64,000 nt of DNA from contig NZ_CP060201.1 in assembly GCF_013407925.2 (NCBI RefSeq), forward strand, positions 3,946,001 to 4,010,000. The letters are read 5' to 3'. The notes below the pieces were generated by a model, which did not search any database, had not been told where the DNA came from, and saw only the letters and a list, made by a program, of their open reading frames with translations. The translations under genes were made by a program, and so were the position numbers. This DNA comes from Pseudomonas protegens. Its GTDB lineage: Bacteria; Pseudomonadota; Gammaproteobacteria; Pseudomonadales; Pseudomonadaceae. Within the stretch, counting starts at the first letter, position 1, and the number at the start of each line of letters is the position of its first letter. Shown here piece after piece: positions 51,725 to 61,132 of this stretch.

Positions 51725-52426
51725 ATGACTCAACCCCTTGCCTTGACCGTCGAAGCCGGCCTGCAGGCCGAGCAGGATCTGCTGGCGCTGGTGTGCGCTG
51801 GCGAGCAGGAGTTTGGCCTGCTGTTCTGGCAGCCCAGTGACCGCGCGCTGGTAATGCCGCGGCGCCTGAGTCGCCTGCCCGGGTTCGAGCAGGCTTGCCA
51901 GGCGTCGGCCGCCAATGGCTGGCCGGTGCTGCTGCGGGAAACCGGCGGTGAGCCGGTGCCGCAGTCGGCGGCCACGGTGAACATTGCGCTGGTCTATGCG
52001 CCGCCGCGTAGCGAGGGGGATCAGGGGCGGATCGAAACCGCCTATCGACGGTTGTGCCAGCCGATTTGCGACCTGCTCACCGAGCTGGGGGGCAAGCCGT
52101 CATTGGGGGAGGTGGACGGAGCGTTCTGCGATGGGCGGTTCAACGTCAATCTGGACGGTCGCAAGCTGGTCGGCACCGCCCAGCGCTGGCGCCAGAGCAA
52201 GGGCGGGCAGCGGCCGGTCGGGCTGGTGCATGGAGCCTTGTTGCTGGATAACGAGCGCGCCTCGATGGTGGGGGCGGTCAATACCTTCAATCAGGCCTGC
52301 GGCCTGGAACAGCGTTGCCGGGCCGAGAGCCATATCGCCTTGCATGAGGCTTTTGCCGCTCCCGATGCCATCGGCCGGCTGGACAGTCTCTACCGAGAGA
52401 TGCTCCAGGGCTTCCTGCCCGGCTAG
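51725..52426 (+). CDS. lipoate-protein ligase A family protein, divergent
   Basis: 233 residues. Recognised by the BPL/LplA catalytic-domain pattern: a lysine in [14 protein letters not shown] matches the substrate-contacting lysine of LplA (GRKVSGSA), and [18 protein letters not shown] fits the strand before it. The family motif RRxxGGGxV is altered to LRETGGEPV, so normal lipoyl-adenylate chemistry is uncertain. ATG 51725 has AAGGA 11 bases upstream. It stands alone between the trp terminator and vfr, sharing a 4-base CTAG with the vfr stop. Confidence 0.75.
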   Translation: MTQPLALTVEAGLQAEQDLLALVCAGEQEFGLLFWQPSDRALVMPRRLSRLPGFEQACQASAANGWPVLLRETGGEPVPQSAATVNIALVYAPPRSEGDQGRIETAYRRLCQPICDLLTELGGKPSLGEVDGAFCDGRFNVNLDGRKLVGTAQRWRQSKGGQRPVGLVHGALLLDNERASMVGAVNTFNQACGLEQRCRAESHIALHEAFAAPDAIGRLDSLYREMLQGFLPG

Positions 52427-53067
52427 CGGGTGCCGAACACCACCATGGTCTTGCCTTTGACGTGAACCAGATTGCGTTCTTCCAGATCCTTGAGGACGCG
52501 ACCGACCATTTCCCGTGAACAGCCGACGATCCGACCGATCTCCTGGCGGGTGATCTTGATCTGCATGCCGTCCGGATGGGTCATGGCATCCGGTTGCTTG
52601 CACAGCTCCAGCAAGCAGCGGGCGACCCGTCCGGTCACATCGAAGAACGCCAGATCGCCGACCTTGCGCGTGGTGTTGCGCAGGCGCTGGGCGATCTGCC
52701 CGCTCAGTACATAGAGAATGTCCGGATCGATCTGCGACAGTTCGCGGAACTTGGCATAGCTGATTTCCGCCACTTCGCATTCCACCTTGGCGCGCACCCA
52801 GGCGCTGCGTTGCTGCTCCTGCCCGGCTTCTTCGAACAGCCCCAGCTCGCCGAAGAAGTCCCCGGCGTTGAGGTAGGCAATGATCATCTCCCGGCCGTCG
52901 TCGTCTTCGATGAGGATGGTCACCGAACCCTTGATGATGAAGTACAGGCTGTCTGACGCATCGCCGGCGCAGATGATGTTGCTCTTGGCCTGATACCGGC
53001 GGCGTTGACAGTGCATCAGCAGCTTGTCGAGATTTTTGATCTTGGGGGTAGGGGCAATAGCAACCAT
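52423..53067 (-). CDS. vfr: cAMP receptor-family global regulator Vfr (Crp)
   Basis: 214 residues, aligning almost end to end with P. aeruginosa Vfr. The N-terminal cyclic-nucleotide domain has [10 protein letters not shown] and ERSAW-type cAMP contacts (RSAWVRA); the C-terminal HTH reads [20 protein letters not shown]. In P. aeruginosa Vfr controls virulence, motility and quorum sensing. Start ATG 53067 (MVAIAPTPK); eight further upstream codons are in frame but lack a ribosome site. Convergent with the lipoate-ligase-like gene. Confidence 0.95.
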   Translation of the reverse strand: MVAIAPTPKIKNLDKLLMHCQRRRYQAKSNIICAGDASDSLYFIIKGSVTILIEDDDGREMIIAYLNAGDFFGELGLFEEAGQEQQRSAWVRAKVECEVAEISYAKFRELSQIDPDILYVLSGQIAQRLRNTTRKVGDLAFFDVTGRVARCLLELCKQPDAMTHPDGMQIKITRQEIGRIVGCSREMVGRVLKDLEERNLVHVKGKTMVVFGTR

Positions 53068-53113
53068 GGTTGTATCCCGAAAAGACTGCACGGTCTGAGG
53101 TGTTTGTTATGGG

Positions 53114-53135
53114 GTGAAAAGCGAAGCTGTTTCAC
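53114..53135. promoter_or_regulatory. GTGAAA-N10-TTTCAC inverted repeat upstream of vfr
   Basis: 6-bp arms, 47 bp before the vfr start. The arms recall a Crp half-site (GTGA/TCAC), but the spacing is wider than the Crp consensus, so autoregulation by Vfr is only a suggestion. Confidence 0.3.
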
Positions 53136-53177
53136 GCTGGCGATGCGCCATTCATTTGGCGTCAGCTTAACAGACAC

Positions 53178-53197
53178 ATCTTAAGCGGATTTAAGAT
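53178..53197. promoter_or_regulatory. ATCTTAA-N6-TTAAGAT dyad between vfr and the OsmC gene
   Basis: Perfect 7-bp arms in an AT-rich stretch, 111 bp from vfr and 104 bp from the osmC-type gene. Position between divergent genes suits an operator. TTTTCT follows on the plus strand, but no plus-strand gene lies upstream for it to terminate. Confidence 0.45.
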
Positions 53198-53301
53198 TTT
53201 TCTGATTAAGGATCGGTAATAGGCCTAGAGCGAGCAAGGCGCGGCCCTGGCCAGACCCTGTGCTAAGCTGGCGACCCTTTTTTAGCAGTGGAGTCTTGGC
53301 G

Positions 53302-53724
53302 ATGAAGGCACGCATCCAATGGGCTGGCGAAGCCATGTTCCTCGGTGAGTCGGGCAGCGGTCATGTCGTGGTGATGGACGGCCCACCAGAAGCCGGTGGA
53401 CGTAATCTGGGTGTTCGCCCCATGGAAATGCTCCTGCTGGGCGTGGGCGGTTGCAGCAACTTCGACGTGGTCAGCATCCTGAAGAAGTCACGTCAGGCCG
53501 TGGAAAGCTGTGAGGCCTTCCTCGACGCCGAGCGCGCGACCGAGGATCCCAAGGTCTTCACCAAGATTCACATGCACTTCGTGGTCAAGGGGCGGGGCTT
53601 GAAAGAAGCCCAGGTCAAGCGCGCCATCGAACTGTCGGCGGAGAAATACTGCTCGGCCTCGATCATGCTCGGCGCCGCCGGTGTGGCCATCACTCACGAT
53701 TACGAAATCGTCGAGCTCGGCTGA
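53302..53724 (+). CDS. OsmC/YhfA family peroxiredoxin-like protein
   Basis: 140 residues from ATG 53302. The two conserved cysteines of the family are present (C51 in GGCSNFD and C117 in EKYCSAS). OsmC-type proteins reduce organic hydroperoxides; the YhfA subgroup is uncharacterised. Divergent from vfr, as in P. aeruginosa. In PAO1 speD follows; here it does not. Confidence 0.9.
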   Translation: MKARIQWAGEAMFLGESGSGHVVVMDGPPEAGGRNLGVRPMEMLLLGVGGCSNFDVVSILKKSRQAVESCEAFLDAERATEDPKVFTKIHMHFVVKGRGLKEAQVKRAIELSAEKYCSASIMLGAAGVAITHDYEIVELG

Positions 53725-53750
53725 TTGGCGACGATTGCTTCGGGCAAAGC

Positions 53751-53778
53751 AAAGGGCGCTCATGGAGCGCCCTTTTTT
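53751..53778. terminator. terminator between convergent OsmC gene and coq7
   Basis: AGGGCGCT, CATGG, AGCGCCCT then TTTTTT on the plus strand; a short T-run on the minus strand could also help to end coq7. Confidence 0.85.
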
Positions 53779-53797
53779 GTCGGCGGCAGTAGCGGCG

Positions 53798-54445
53798 TCA
53801 GATCCGGTAGGTGCTCTTGGTCATGACCTTGGCCAACAGGCTCATGCCGAACTTGACCGGTGCCGGGAAGCGAAAGCCGCCGGCTTCAAGGGCGGTTTCG
53901 GCGTGGTGTTCTTCGTCGATGCGCATCTGCTCGAGAATGGCTCGGGACTTTTCGTCCTCGGCCGGGAGTTGTTCCAGGTGCTCGTTCAGGTGCTTGCAAA
54001 CCTGATCTTCGGTGGCGGCGACGAAGCCCAGGCTGACCTTGTCGCTGATCAGGCCGGCCGCCGCGCCGATGCCGAACGACAGACCGTAGAACAACGGATT
54101 GAGGACGCTGGGATGGCTGCCCAACTGACGGATGCGTTGCTCGCACCAGGCCAGGTGATCGATTTCTTCTTCGGCGGCATGTTCCATGGCCTGGCGTACC
54201 TGAGGCAGCTTGGCGGTCAGCGCCTGGCCCTGATACAGCGCCTGGGCACAGACTTCCCCGGTGTGGTTGATGCGCATCAGACCGGCGACGTGCCGGGTGT
54301 CCTCGTCACTCATCTGCGCTTCCGGCTGCACGATGGCCGGCGACGGGCGATAAGGTTGGCCACTGAAAGGCAGCAGCGTGCGCATGGCCATATCGGCTTG
54401 CAGCAGCAGGCGGTCGATCGGCGAGTAGTGACGTTGGGTAGTCAT
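53798..54445 (-). CDS. coq7: 2-polyprenyl-3-methyl-6-methoxy-1,4-benzoquinone hydroxylase (DMQ hydroxylase)
   Basis: 215 residues. Ferritin-like di-iron protein with ligands in [16 protein letters not shown] and DEEHHAETA. Carries out the last hydroxylation in ubiquinone synthesis; E. coli uses UbiF instead, and Pseudomonas uses Coq7. Start ATG 54445. Upstream (128 bp) is the HIT gene on the same strand. Confidence 0.95.
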   Translation of the reverse strand: MTTQRHYSPIDRLLLQADMAMRTLLPFSGQPYRPSPAIVQPEAQMSDEDTRHVAGLMRINHTGEVCAQALYQGQALTAKLPQVRQAMEHAAEEEIDHLAWCEQRIRQLGSHPSVLNPLFYGLSFGIGAAAGLISDKVSLGFVAATEDQVCKHLNEHLEQLPAEDEKSRAILEQMRIDEEHHAETALEAGGFRFPAPVKFGMSLLAKVMTKSTYRI

Positions 54446-54572
54446 GCTTATCTCCGGAGGGAATCTCGGCGGCCAGTTTACTCCAATCGATGGGGCTAAA
54501 ACTGCGCTGGATCAGCGCACCCTCGTCGCAGACCGGACGAGAGGGCGCCGTGCACGGGCGTGGGCGGGGCAA

Positions 54573-54911
54573 TCAGCCCGGAGGCCAGTTCATCTGACGT
54601 TGACCCAGCACATGCATGTGAATGTGGTAGACGGTCTGGCCGCCCAGCTCATTGCAGTTCATCACCACTCGGAAGCCGTCTTCACAGCCTTGTTCCTTGG
54701 CCAGTCGCTGGGCGGTGAACAAAATGTGTCCGGCCAGCGCCTTGTCGTCCTCGGTGAGATCGTTGAGGGTGCGGATGGGCTTTTTCGGAATCACCAGGAA
54801 GTGCACCGGCGCTTGCGGGGCGATGTCGTGGAAGGCCAGAACCTGGTCGTCCTCGTAGATGATCTTCGCGGGTATTTCTCTGTTGATGATCTTGGTGAAC
54901 AGAGTATCCAC
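54573..54911 (-). CDS. HIT family (HINT-type) purine nucleoside phosphoramidase
   Basis: 112 residues when started at GTG 54911, which has GGAG eight bases upstream and gives the family length; the ATG 16 codons earlier adds an unrelated tail. Histidine triad H96-H98-H100 (YHIHMH). HINT-type enzymes split adenosine phosphoramidates and lysyl-AMP. Position next to coq7 and the SDR gene is conserved. Confidence 0.92.
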   Translation of the reverse strand: MDTLFTKIINREIPAKIIYEDDQVLAFHDIAPQAPVHFLVIPKKPIRTLNDLTEDDKALAGHILFTAQRLAKEQGCEDGFRVVMNCNELGGQTVYHIHMHVLGQRQMNWPPG

Positions 54912-54981
54912 AGCTGTTTCTCCATTGGGTTGGTCCGGGCTGAGTGTACTCAGGCTCATCCTGTGCGCCCAGCCCCGGCAT

Positions 54982-55770
54982 CTAACGTGGGCAATAGGCC
55001 CGATTGACGTAACCGACGATCTTGCGGGTCAGCCAGCGCGAGCCCAGGCGGCTGCTGAACGCCATCCAGCGATTGAGCCGGCCGGGAATGATGATGGCGC
55101 GGTTCTTCTCCAGCGCGCGGACCGCGTACAGGGCCACTTCCTCGGGGCTCATGAGCAGTTTGCTGTCGTTGAGCTTTTGAGTATCCATTTGTGCCGTGCG
55201 GAAAAAGCCCGTGCGAGTCGGACCGGGGCACAGCACCGAGACTTTGACTGCGCATTTTTTCAGTTCTTCGCGCAGGCCCTCGGAAAAGTGCAGGACATAG
55301 GCCTTGCTGGCGTAATAGGTGCTCATCCACGGGCCGGGATAGAAGGCGGCTACCGAGGCGACGTTGAGAATCTGCCCGCCGCCCAGCAGCGCCATGCTGT
55401 TACCCAGGGCATGACACAGGCGGGTCAGGGCCAGGATGTTGACCTCGATCAGGTCCTGTTCGGTCATCCAGTCCTGGGCCAGGAAGGGGCCGCAAGTGCC
55501 GATGCCAGCGCAATTGACCAGCAGGTCGATCTGGCGCTCGCCTTCTTCCAGCTCCAGCAGGAAGCCGGACAGGCGCAGGGGCTCGCCCAGGTCGCAGGCG
55601 CGAAACAACACTTCGACACCAAAGCGCTGGGTCAGCTCCAGGGCGATGCTTTCCAGCTGATCACGCTGGCGGGCCACCAGAAGCAGGTTGCGCCCACGCC
55701 GGGCCAGTGCTTCGGCCAGGGCCAGGCCTATGCCGCTGGAAGCACCGGTGATCAGAGCGTAACGGGTCAT
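54982..55770 (-). CDS. SDR family oxidoreductase
   Basis: 262 residues from ATG 55770 (GGAG six bases upstream). Classical short-chain dehydrogenase: TGASSGIG at 8-15, NCAG, and the catalytic N111, S139, Y152, K156 (YYASK). Hydrophobic C-terminus and the DltE-like pattern suggest membrane association. Substrate unknown. Confidence 0.9.
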   Translation of the reverse strand: MTRYALITGASSGIGLALAEALARRGRNLLLVARQRDQLESIALELTQRFGVEVLFRACDLGEPLRLSGFLLELEEGERQIDLLVNCAGIGTCGPFLAQDWMTEQDLIEVNILALTRLCHALGNSMALLGGGQILNVASVAAFYPGPWMSTYYASKAYVLHFSEGLREELKKCAVKVSVLCPGPTRTGFFRTAQMDTQKLNDSKLLMSPEEVALYAVRALEKNRAIIIPGRLNRWMAFSSRLGSRWLTRKIVGYVNRAYCPR

Positions 55771-55831
55771 GCATTTCTCCATCGCAACGGCCGGCTGCCT
55801 GCGACAGGAAGGGTCGCAGGCTCGGACGCGT

Positions 55832-56749
55832 TTATTCTTGCTCGGATTCTACAGGGGCCGCGGCGCTGTCGGCGGGTTCTGCGTCCTCGTCAACGCTGGC
55901 GGAGTCGGCGCTTTCGCTGTAGCTGGTCTCGCTGTAGCGATCTTCCAGCGAGCTCAGGCCGCCGGCCACCATGGCAACGATCAGCGCCACGATCAGCACC
56001 ACCCACATCCACGACAGGACTTTGACTGCGGTGGTATTGGGCGGTGGCGGGGCGCCGTAGCGGTTGGCGACGTTACTGCCCGGACTGACCATCAGCACCA
56101 GGGGGAAGATGCTGCCGACGATCGGCACGAAGTTCAGCAACCATAGCCATCCGGACCAGCCCAGGTCATGCAGGCGCTGCACGCTGATCTGGATGCTGAC
56201 GACGATGAAACCGATGAACACCACGATGCCGCCGATGATCCCCAGTCCGGTGAGAAGCGAGGAGTTGAGCACTGCGGCGGAAAGGATGCCGAAGAACGCA
56301 CCGACTCCGATCACGGCCAGCATCGCGACCGTCAGGACCAGGGTCCAGGCCAGGTAGCGCAGGCGGCCGATGCGGCCCTCGAAGCTGAAGACATTGAGCG
56401 TGGCGTATTGCGGCAGAGCTTCGCCGACCGTGGCTTGTGGCGGCGCGTAGGGCGACTCGCTGAGCGGGGCCGGGCTCGGGGCATGGGTGACCGCGTCGAG
56501 GTTCAGATCCAGGGCGTGTTCAGCTTCGATACGGGCATCGATCCCGGCGTTTTTCAGGGCTTCCAGGTAACGCTGGGCGTCCGCCTGAGTCAGATCGCGT
56601 TTGAGTTCTACCCGTTGACCGCTGAACAGACGCTCCACTGCGGCAGCATCGCTTTTGAACAGTTCGGCCAGGTTCAGTTGGGCGGTGGACTTCTCGACGC
56701 CGGGCAGCAGCGTGCCGTCGAAAACAATCTTGTAGCGGGTTTCGCTCAT
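55832..56749 (-). CDS. DUF805 membrane protein with N-terminal cytosolic domain
   Basis: 305 residues. The N-terminal domain (about 1-80, KIVFDGTLLPG...) is charged and soluble; a proline-rich linker (90-110) leads to a DUF805 domain of four or five membrane helices (about 125-265) with the RLHDLGWSGWLWLL motif; the tail (about 270-305) is highly acidic and serine-rich. Function unknown. It lies between the SDR and nitronate monooxygenase genes. Confidence 0.85.
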   Translation of the reverse strand: MSETRYKIVFDGTLLPGVEKSTAQLNLAELFKSDAAAVERLFSGQRVELKRDLTQADAQRYLEALKNAGIDARIEAEHALDLNLDAVTHAPSPAPLSESPYAPPQATVGEALPQYATLNVFSFEGRIGRLRYLAWTLVLTVAMLAVIGVGAFFGILSAAVLNSSLLTGLGIIGGIVVFIGFIVVSIQISVQRLHDLGWSGWLWLLNFVPIVGSIFPLVLMVSPGSNVANRYGAPPPPNTTAVKVLSWMWVVLIVALIVAMVAGGLSSLEDRYSETSYSESADSASVDEDAEPADSAAAPVESEQE

Positions 56750-56844
56750 GGGGGCATCCCTGTCTCTTGAAAAGAAGGCTTACATAAAAGGCGGCTAGTT
56801 TAAGGCCAGCGCCCCCCCGCTGGCCAAAAAACAATGAGAACGGG

Positions 56845-57813
56845 TTAACGCGGCCAGCGATTGCCCAGCTGCGCGGCGCGTGCCTGGGCGGCCCGGTATT
56901 CGCTGTCCAGGCGGGCGATCAATTGATCGATGCTGGGCAGGTCATCGATTTCGCCTACGCCTTGGCCGGCAGACCATACGGTTTTCCAGGCCTTGGCCTC
57001 GTCGCTGATGGGCTTGAGCTTGGAACCGAAGTTGATGTCGCCCTTGCCTTGCAGGGCTGCCAGGTCGAAACCGGCATTTTCCAGGCTTTGGCGCATGAAG
57101 CTGGCGGGCACCCCGGACACGGCGGCGGTGTGCACGATGTCCGCAGCGCGGGAACTGAGCAGCATCTCCTTGTAGGCGTCCGGCGCGTGACTTTCGCGAG
57201 TGCCGATAAAGCGCGTGCCCAGATACGCCAGGTCGGCACCGAGCAATTGAGCGGCGAGAATCTCGTGGCCGCGGTTCAGGCAGCCGGCCAGCAGCAGGGT
57301 CTTGTCGAAGAACTGGCGGATTTCGGCAATGAGGGCGAAGGGGCTCCAGGTGCCCGCGTGCCCGCCGGCGCCCGCGGCGACCGCGATCAGGCCATCGACT
57401 CCGGCTTCTGCGGCTTTCTCCGCGTGCCGGCGCGTGGTCACGTCATGAAACACCAGGCCGCCGTAGCTGTGTACGGCGTCCACGACTTCCTTGACCGCTC
57501 CCAGGCTGGTGATGACGATCGGCACTTTGTGCTCGATGCAGATCTGCAGATCGGCCTGCAGGCGCGGATTGCTGTTGTGCACGATCAGGTTCACTGCGTA
57601 GGGGGCAGGGTTCTCCAATGTGCCCAGCCCCGTCTCGATCTCTTCGAGCCAGGCCTTGAAGCCACTGCTTTCGCGCTGGTTCAGGGCCGGGAAGCTGCCG
57701 ACCAAGCCATTGCGACAACAGGCCAGGACCAGTTCAGGGTTGGAGATCAGGAACATCGGCGCCGCCACCAGAGGCAGGCGCAGGTGTTGCTCGAGCAGAA
57801 CGGGCAGTGACAT
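56845..57813 (-). CDS. nitronate monooxygenase (2-nitropropane dioxygenase family)
   Basis: 322 residues. FMN-binding TIM barrel with PLVAAPMFLISNPELVLA at the N-terminus and the glycine-rich GAGGHAG segment holding the family histidine. Such flavoenzymes oxidise alkyl nitronates, for example propionate-3-nitronate. Same strand as hemJ upstream, 32 bp apart. Confidence 0.88.
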   Translation of the reverse strand: MSLPVLLEQHLRLPLVAAPMFLISNPELVLACCRNGLVGSFPALNQRESSGFKAWLEEIETGLGTLENPAPYAVNLIVHNSNPRLQADLQICIEHKVPIVITSLGAVKEVVDAVHSYGGLVFHDVTTRRHAEKAAEAGVDGLIAVAAGAGGHAGTWSPFALIAEIRQFFDKTLLLAGCLNRGHEILAAQLLGADLAYLGTRFIGTRESHAPDAYKEMLLSSRAADIVHTAAVSGVPASFMRQSLENAGFDLAALQGKGDINFGSKLKPISDEAKAWKTVWSAGQGVGEIDDLPSIDQLIARLDSEYRAAQARAAQLGNRWPR

Positions 57814-57845
57814 TGGAGTACCCCCAGGGAAGTGACTAGTCAGTG

Positions 57846-58277
57846 TTAGAACGGCCTGACAACGACCAAAATTACGATAGCCAGCAATAGCAGAACCGGT
57901 ACTTCATTGAACCAGCGATAAAAGACATGGCTGCGGGTGTTCTCGCCACGGGCGAAGCGCTTCACTTGCGCGCCGCACATGTGGTGATAACCGATCAGGA
58001 TCACCACCAGGGTCAGCTTGGCGTGCATCCAGCCACCCTGGCCGAAGTAGGCGCTGGGGTTGAGGCTGATCAGCCAGATGCCGAAGATCAGCGTCGCGAT
58101 CATCGCCGGGCCCATGATGAAGCGGTACAGCTTGCGCTCCATCAGGCAGAAGCGTTCGCGGCTGACGTTGTCTTCGCTTTGGGCGTGATAGACGAACAGG
58201 CGTGGCAGGTAGAACAGGCCGGCAAACCAGCAGACCACGCTGACGATATGAAAGGCTTTGAGCCATAGATAGAGCAT
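57846..58277 (-). CDS. hemJ: protoporphyrinogen IX oxidase HemJ
   Basis: 143 residues, four membrane helices, with the conserved histidine in LKAFHIVSVVCWFAG and the lysine/arginine-rich loops of the HemJ family. It oxidises protoporphyrinogen IX to protoporphyrin IX in heme synthesis. Divergent from argC with 135 bp between. Confidence 0.9.
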   Translation of the reverse strand: MLYLWLKAFHIVSVVCWFAGLFYLPRLFVYHAQSEDNVSRERFCLMERKLYRFIMGPAMIATLIFGIWLISLNPSAYFGQGGWMHAKLTLVVILIGYHHMCGAQVKRFARGENTRSHVFYRWFNEVPVLLLLAIVILVVVRPF

Positions 58278-58412
58278 TTTTAGTTATTCCCAGATTCACG
58301 GTTGCGAGGATAGTAGAGGGTAGAGCGGCCGCACGTCACCTTGACGGTTGTCGCAGGGGCGCGCCGCCCCTATTATCGGCAGCTTTCCAGTGGGTTCGTT
58401 GAGGGCAGGTTT

Positions 58413-59447
58413 ATGGTCAAGGTCGGTATCGTCGGCGGCACGGGTTACACCGGTGTCGAACTGCTGCGTCTGTTGGCACAGCATCCGCAAGCGCGAGTGG
58501 AGGTCATCACTTCGCGATCCGAAGCCGGCCTGGCCGTCGCCGACATGTACCCCAACCTGCGCGGTCACTATGACGGACTGGCCTTTAGCGTGCCGGACAT
58601 CGCGACCCTGGGGGCCTGCGATGTGGTGTTCTTCGCCACGCCTCACGGGGTGGCCCATGCCCTGGCCGGGGAATTGCTGGCGGCGGGAACCAAGGTCATC
58701 GACCTGTCGGCGGACTTCCGTCTGCAGGACGCCGATGAGTGGGCCAAGTGGTACGGCCAGCCCCACGGCGCTCCCGAACTGCTGGAGGAGGCGGTCTACG
58801 GGTTGCCTGAAGTCAATCGCGAGCAGATCAAGCAGGCTCGGCTGATCGCTGTTCCGGGCTGCTATCCAACCGCCACCCAGCTGGGCTTCCTGCCGCTGCT
58901 GGAAGCGGGTCTTGCTGATGCGTCCCGTCTGATCGCCGACTGCAAGTCAGGTGTCAGTGGTGCCGGCCGCGGTGCCAGCGTGGGTTCGTTGTATTCGGAA
59001 ACCTCTGAAAGCATGAAGGCCTACGCGGTCAAAGGGCATCGTCACTTGCCGGAAATCCGCCAGGGCTTGCGGCGGGCGGCGGGCAAGGATGTGGGTCTGA
59101 CCTTCGTTCCGCATTTGACCCCGATGATTCGTGGTATTCACTCGACGCTCTACTCGACCGTGGTGGACCGTTCGGTTGATTTGCAGGCGTTGTTCGAGAA
59201 GCGTTATGCCAATGAGCCTTTTGTCGATGTGATGCCCGCGGGCAGTCATCCTGAAACCCGCAGCGTGCGTGGCGCCAACGTGTGTCGGATCGCCGTGCAT
59301 CGTCCGCAGGACGGTGATCTGGTGGTGGTGCTGTCGGTCATCGACAACCTGGTCAAGGGCGCTTCTGGCCAGGCGGTGCAAAACCTCAACATTCTCTTTG
59401 GCCTGGATGAGCGTCTGGGTCTGTCTCACGCGGGCATGCTGCCTTAG
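58413..59447 (+). CDS. argC: N-acetyl-gamma-glutamyl-phosphate reductase
   Basis: 344 residues from ATG 58413; the longer frame begins inside the gap. NADP-binding GGTGYTG (8-14) and catalytic C150 in VPGCYPT. Third step of arginine synthesis. Ends at a strong terminator. Confidence 0.97.
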   Translation: MVKVGIVGGTGYTGVELLRLLAQHPQARVEVITSRSEAGLAVADMYPNLRGHYDGLAFSVPDIATLGACDVVFFATPHGVAHALAGELLAAGTKVIDLSADFRLQDADEWAKWYGQPHGAPELLEEAVYGLPEVNREQIKQARLIAVPGCYPTATQLGFLPLLEAGLADASRLIADCKSGVSGAGRGASVGSLYSETSESMKAYAVKGHRHLPEIRQGLRRAAGKDVGLTFVPHLTPMIRGIHSTLYSTVVDRSVDLQALFEKRYANEPFVDVMPAGSHPETRSVRGANVCRIAVHRPQDGDLVVVLSVIDNLVKGASGQAVQNLNILFGLDERLGLSHAGMLP

Positions 59448-59465
59448 GGCCGTTTTAGCGTTGAA

Positions 59466-59494
59466 CAGAAAGGCCCGTCTGACGGGCCTTTCTG
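59466..59494 (+). terminator. terminator after argC
   Basis: Almost perfect 14-bp inverted repeat (CAGAAAGGCCCGTC/GACGGGCCTTTCTG), 18 bp after the stop codon; the A/T-rich outer part gives a short U-tract. Confidence 0.85.
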
Positions 59495-59539
59495 CGTTAT
59501 GCGGGTAGCTGTACGACTATTGATATACCGTAACAATAG

Positions 59540-59569
59540 TTGACCGCTTTTCTAGGAGAAGCGGATAAT
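59540..59569 (+). promoter_or_regulatory. erpA promoter, possibly with an IscR-like half site
   Basis: TTGACC, 18-bp spacer, GATAAT, 48 bp before the erpA start. The left half ATAGTTGAC (59537-59545) matches the first half of the IscR type 1 consensus, the right half does not. Confidence 0.55.
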
Positions 59570-59616
59570 GCGCGTCATTACGCAGTATGGCGGCTTAACG
59601 CCGGGAGATAGTCAGC

Positions 59617-59967
59617 ATGAGCGTTGAATCCTTCACCCCCACGGCTTTGCAATTCACTCAAGGTGCAGCGCACAAGGTGAAGACCCTGGTCGACGAAGAG
59701 GGTAATGATCGCTTGAAGCTGCGCGTATTCGTTACGGGCGGCGGTTGTTCGGGGTTTCAGTACGGTTTCACTTTTGATGAGGAAGTGGCCGAGGATGACA
59801 CCATCGTTGAGCGCGAGGGTGTGAGCCTGGTCGTGGACCCCATGAGTTTCCAGTACCTGGCCGGTGCCGAGGTGGACTATCAGGAAGGTCTGGAAGGTTC
59901 GCGTTTCGTGATCAAAAACCCCAATGCCACCACTACCTGTGGTTGCGGGTCATCGTTTTCGATCTGA
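59617..59967 (+). CDS. erpA: iron-sulfur cluster insertion protein ErpA
   Basis: 116 residues, A-type carrier with the three cluster cysteines C44, C108 and C110 (GGCSGF, TCGCG). It delivers iron-sulfur clusters to apo-enzymes such as IspG. Start ATG behind GGGAG. Monocistronic between two terminators. Confidence 0.96.
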   Translation: MSVESFTPTALQFTQGAAHKVKTLVDEEGNDRLKLRVFVTGGGCSGFQYGFTFDEEVAEDDTIVEREGVSLVVDPMSFQYLAGAEVDYQEGLEGSRFVIKNPNATTTCGCGSSFSI

Positions 59968-59993
59968 TCGGTCACTCAAAGCCGTTCGACTAG

Positions 59994-60025
59994 CGCCGCA
60001 GGGTCTGACGATCCTGCGGCGTTTT
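59994..60025 (+). terminator. terminator after erpA
   Basis: 12-bp stem with one G-T pair (CGCCGCAGGGTC/GATCCTGCGGCG) then TTTT, 27 bp after erpA. It also faces the end of anmK on the other strand. Confidence 0.85.
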
Positions 60026-60037
60026 GCTGTCTGCTGT

Positions 60038-61132
<1,095 letters not shown>

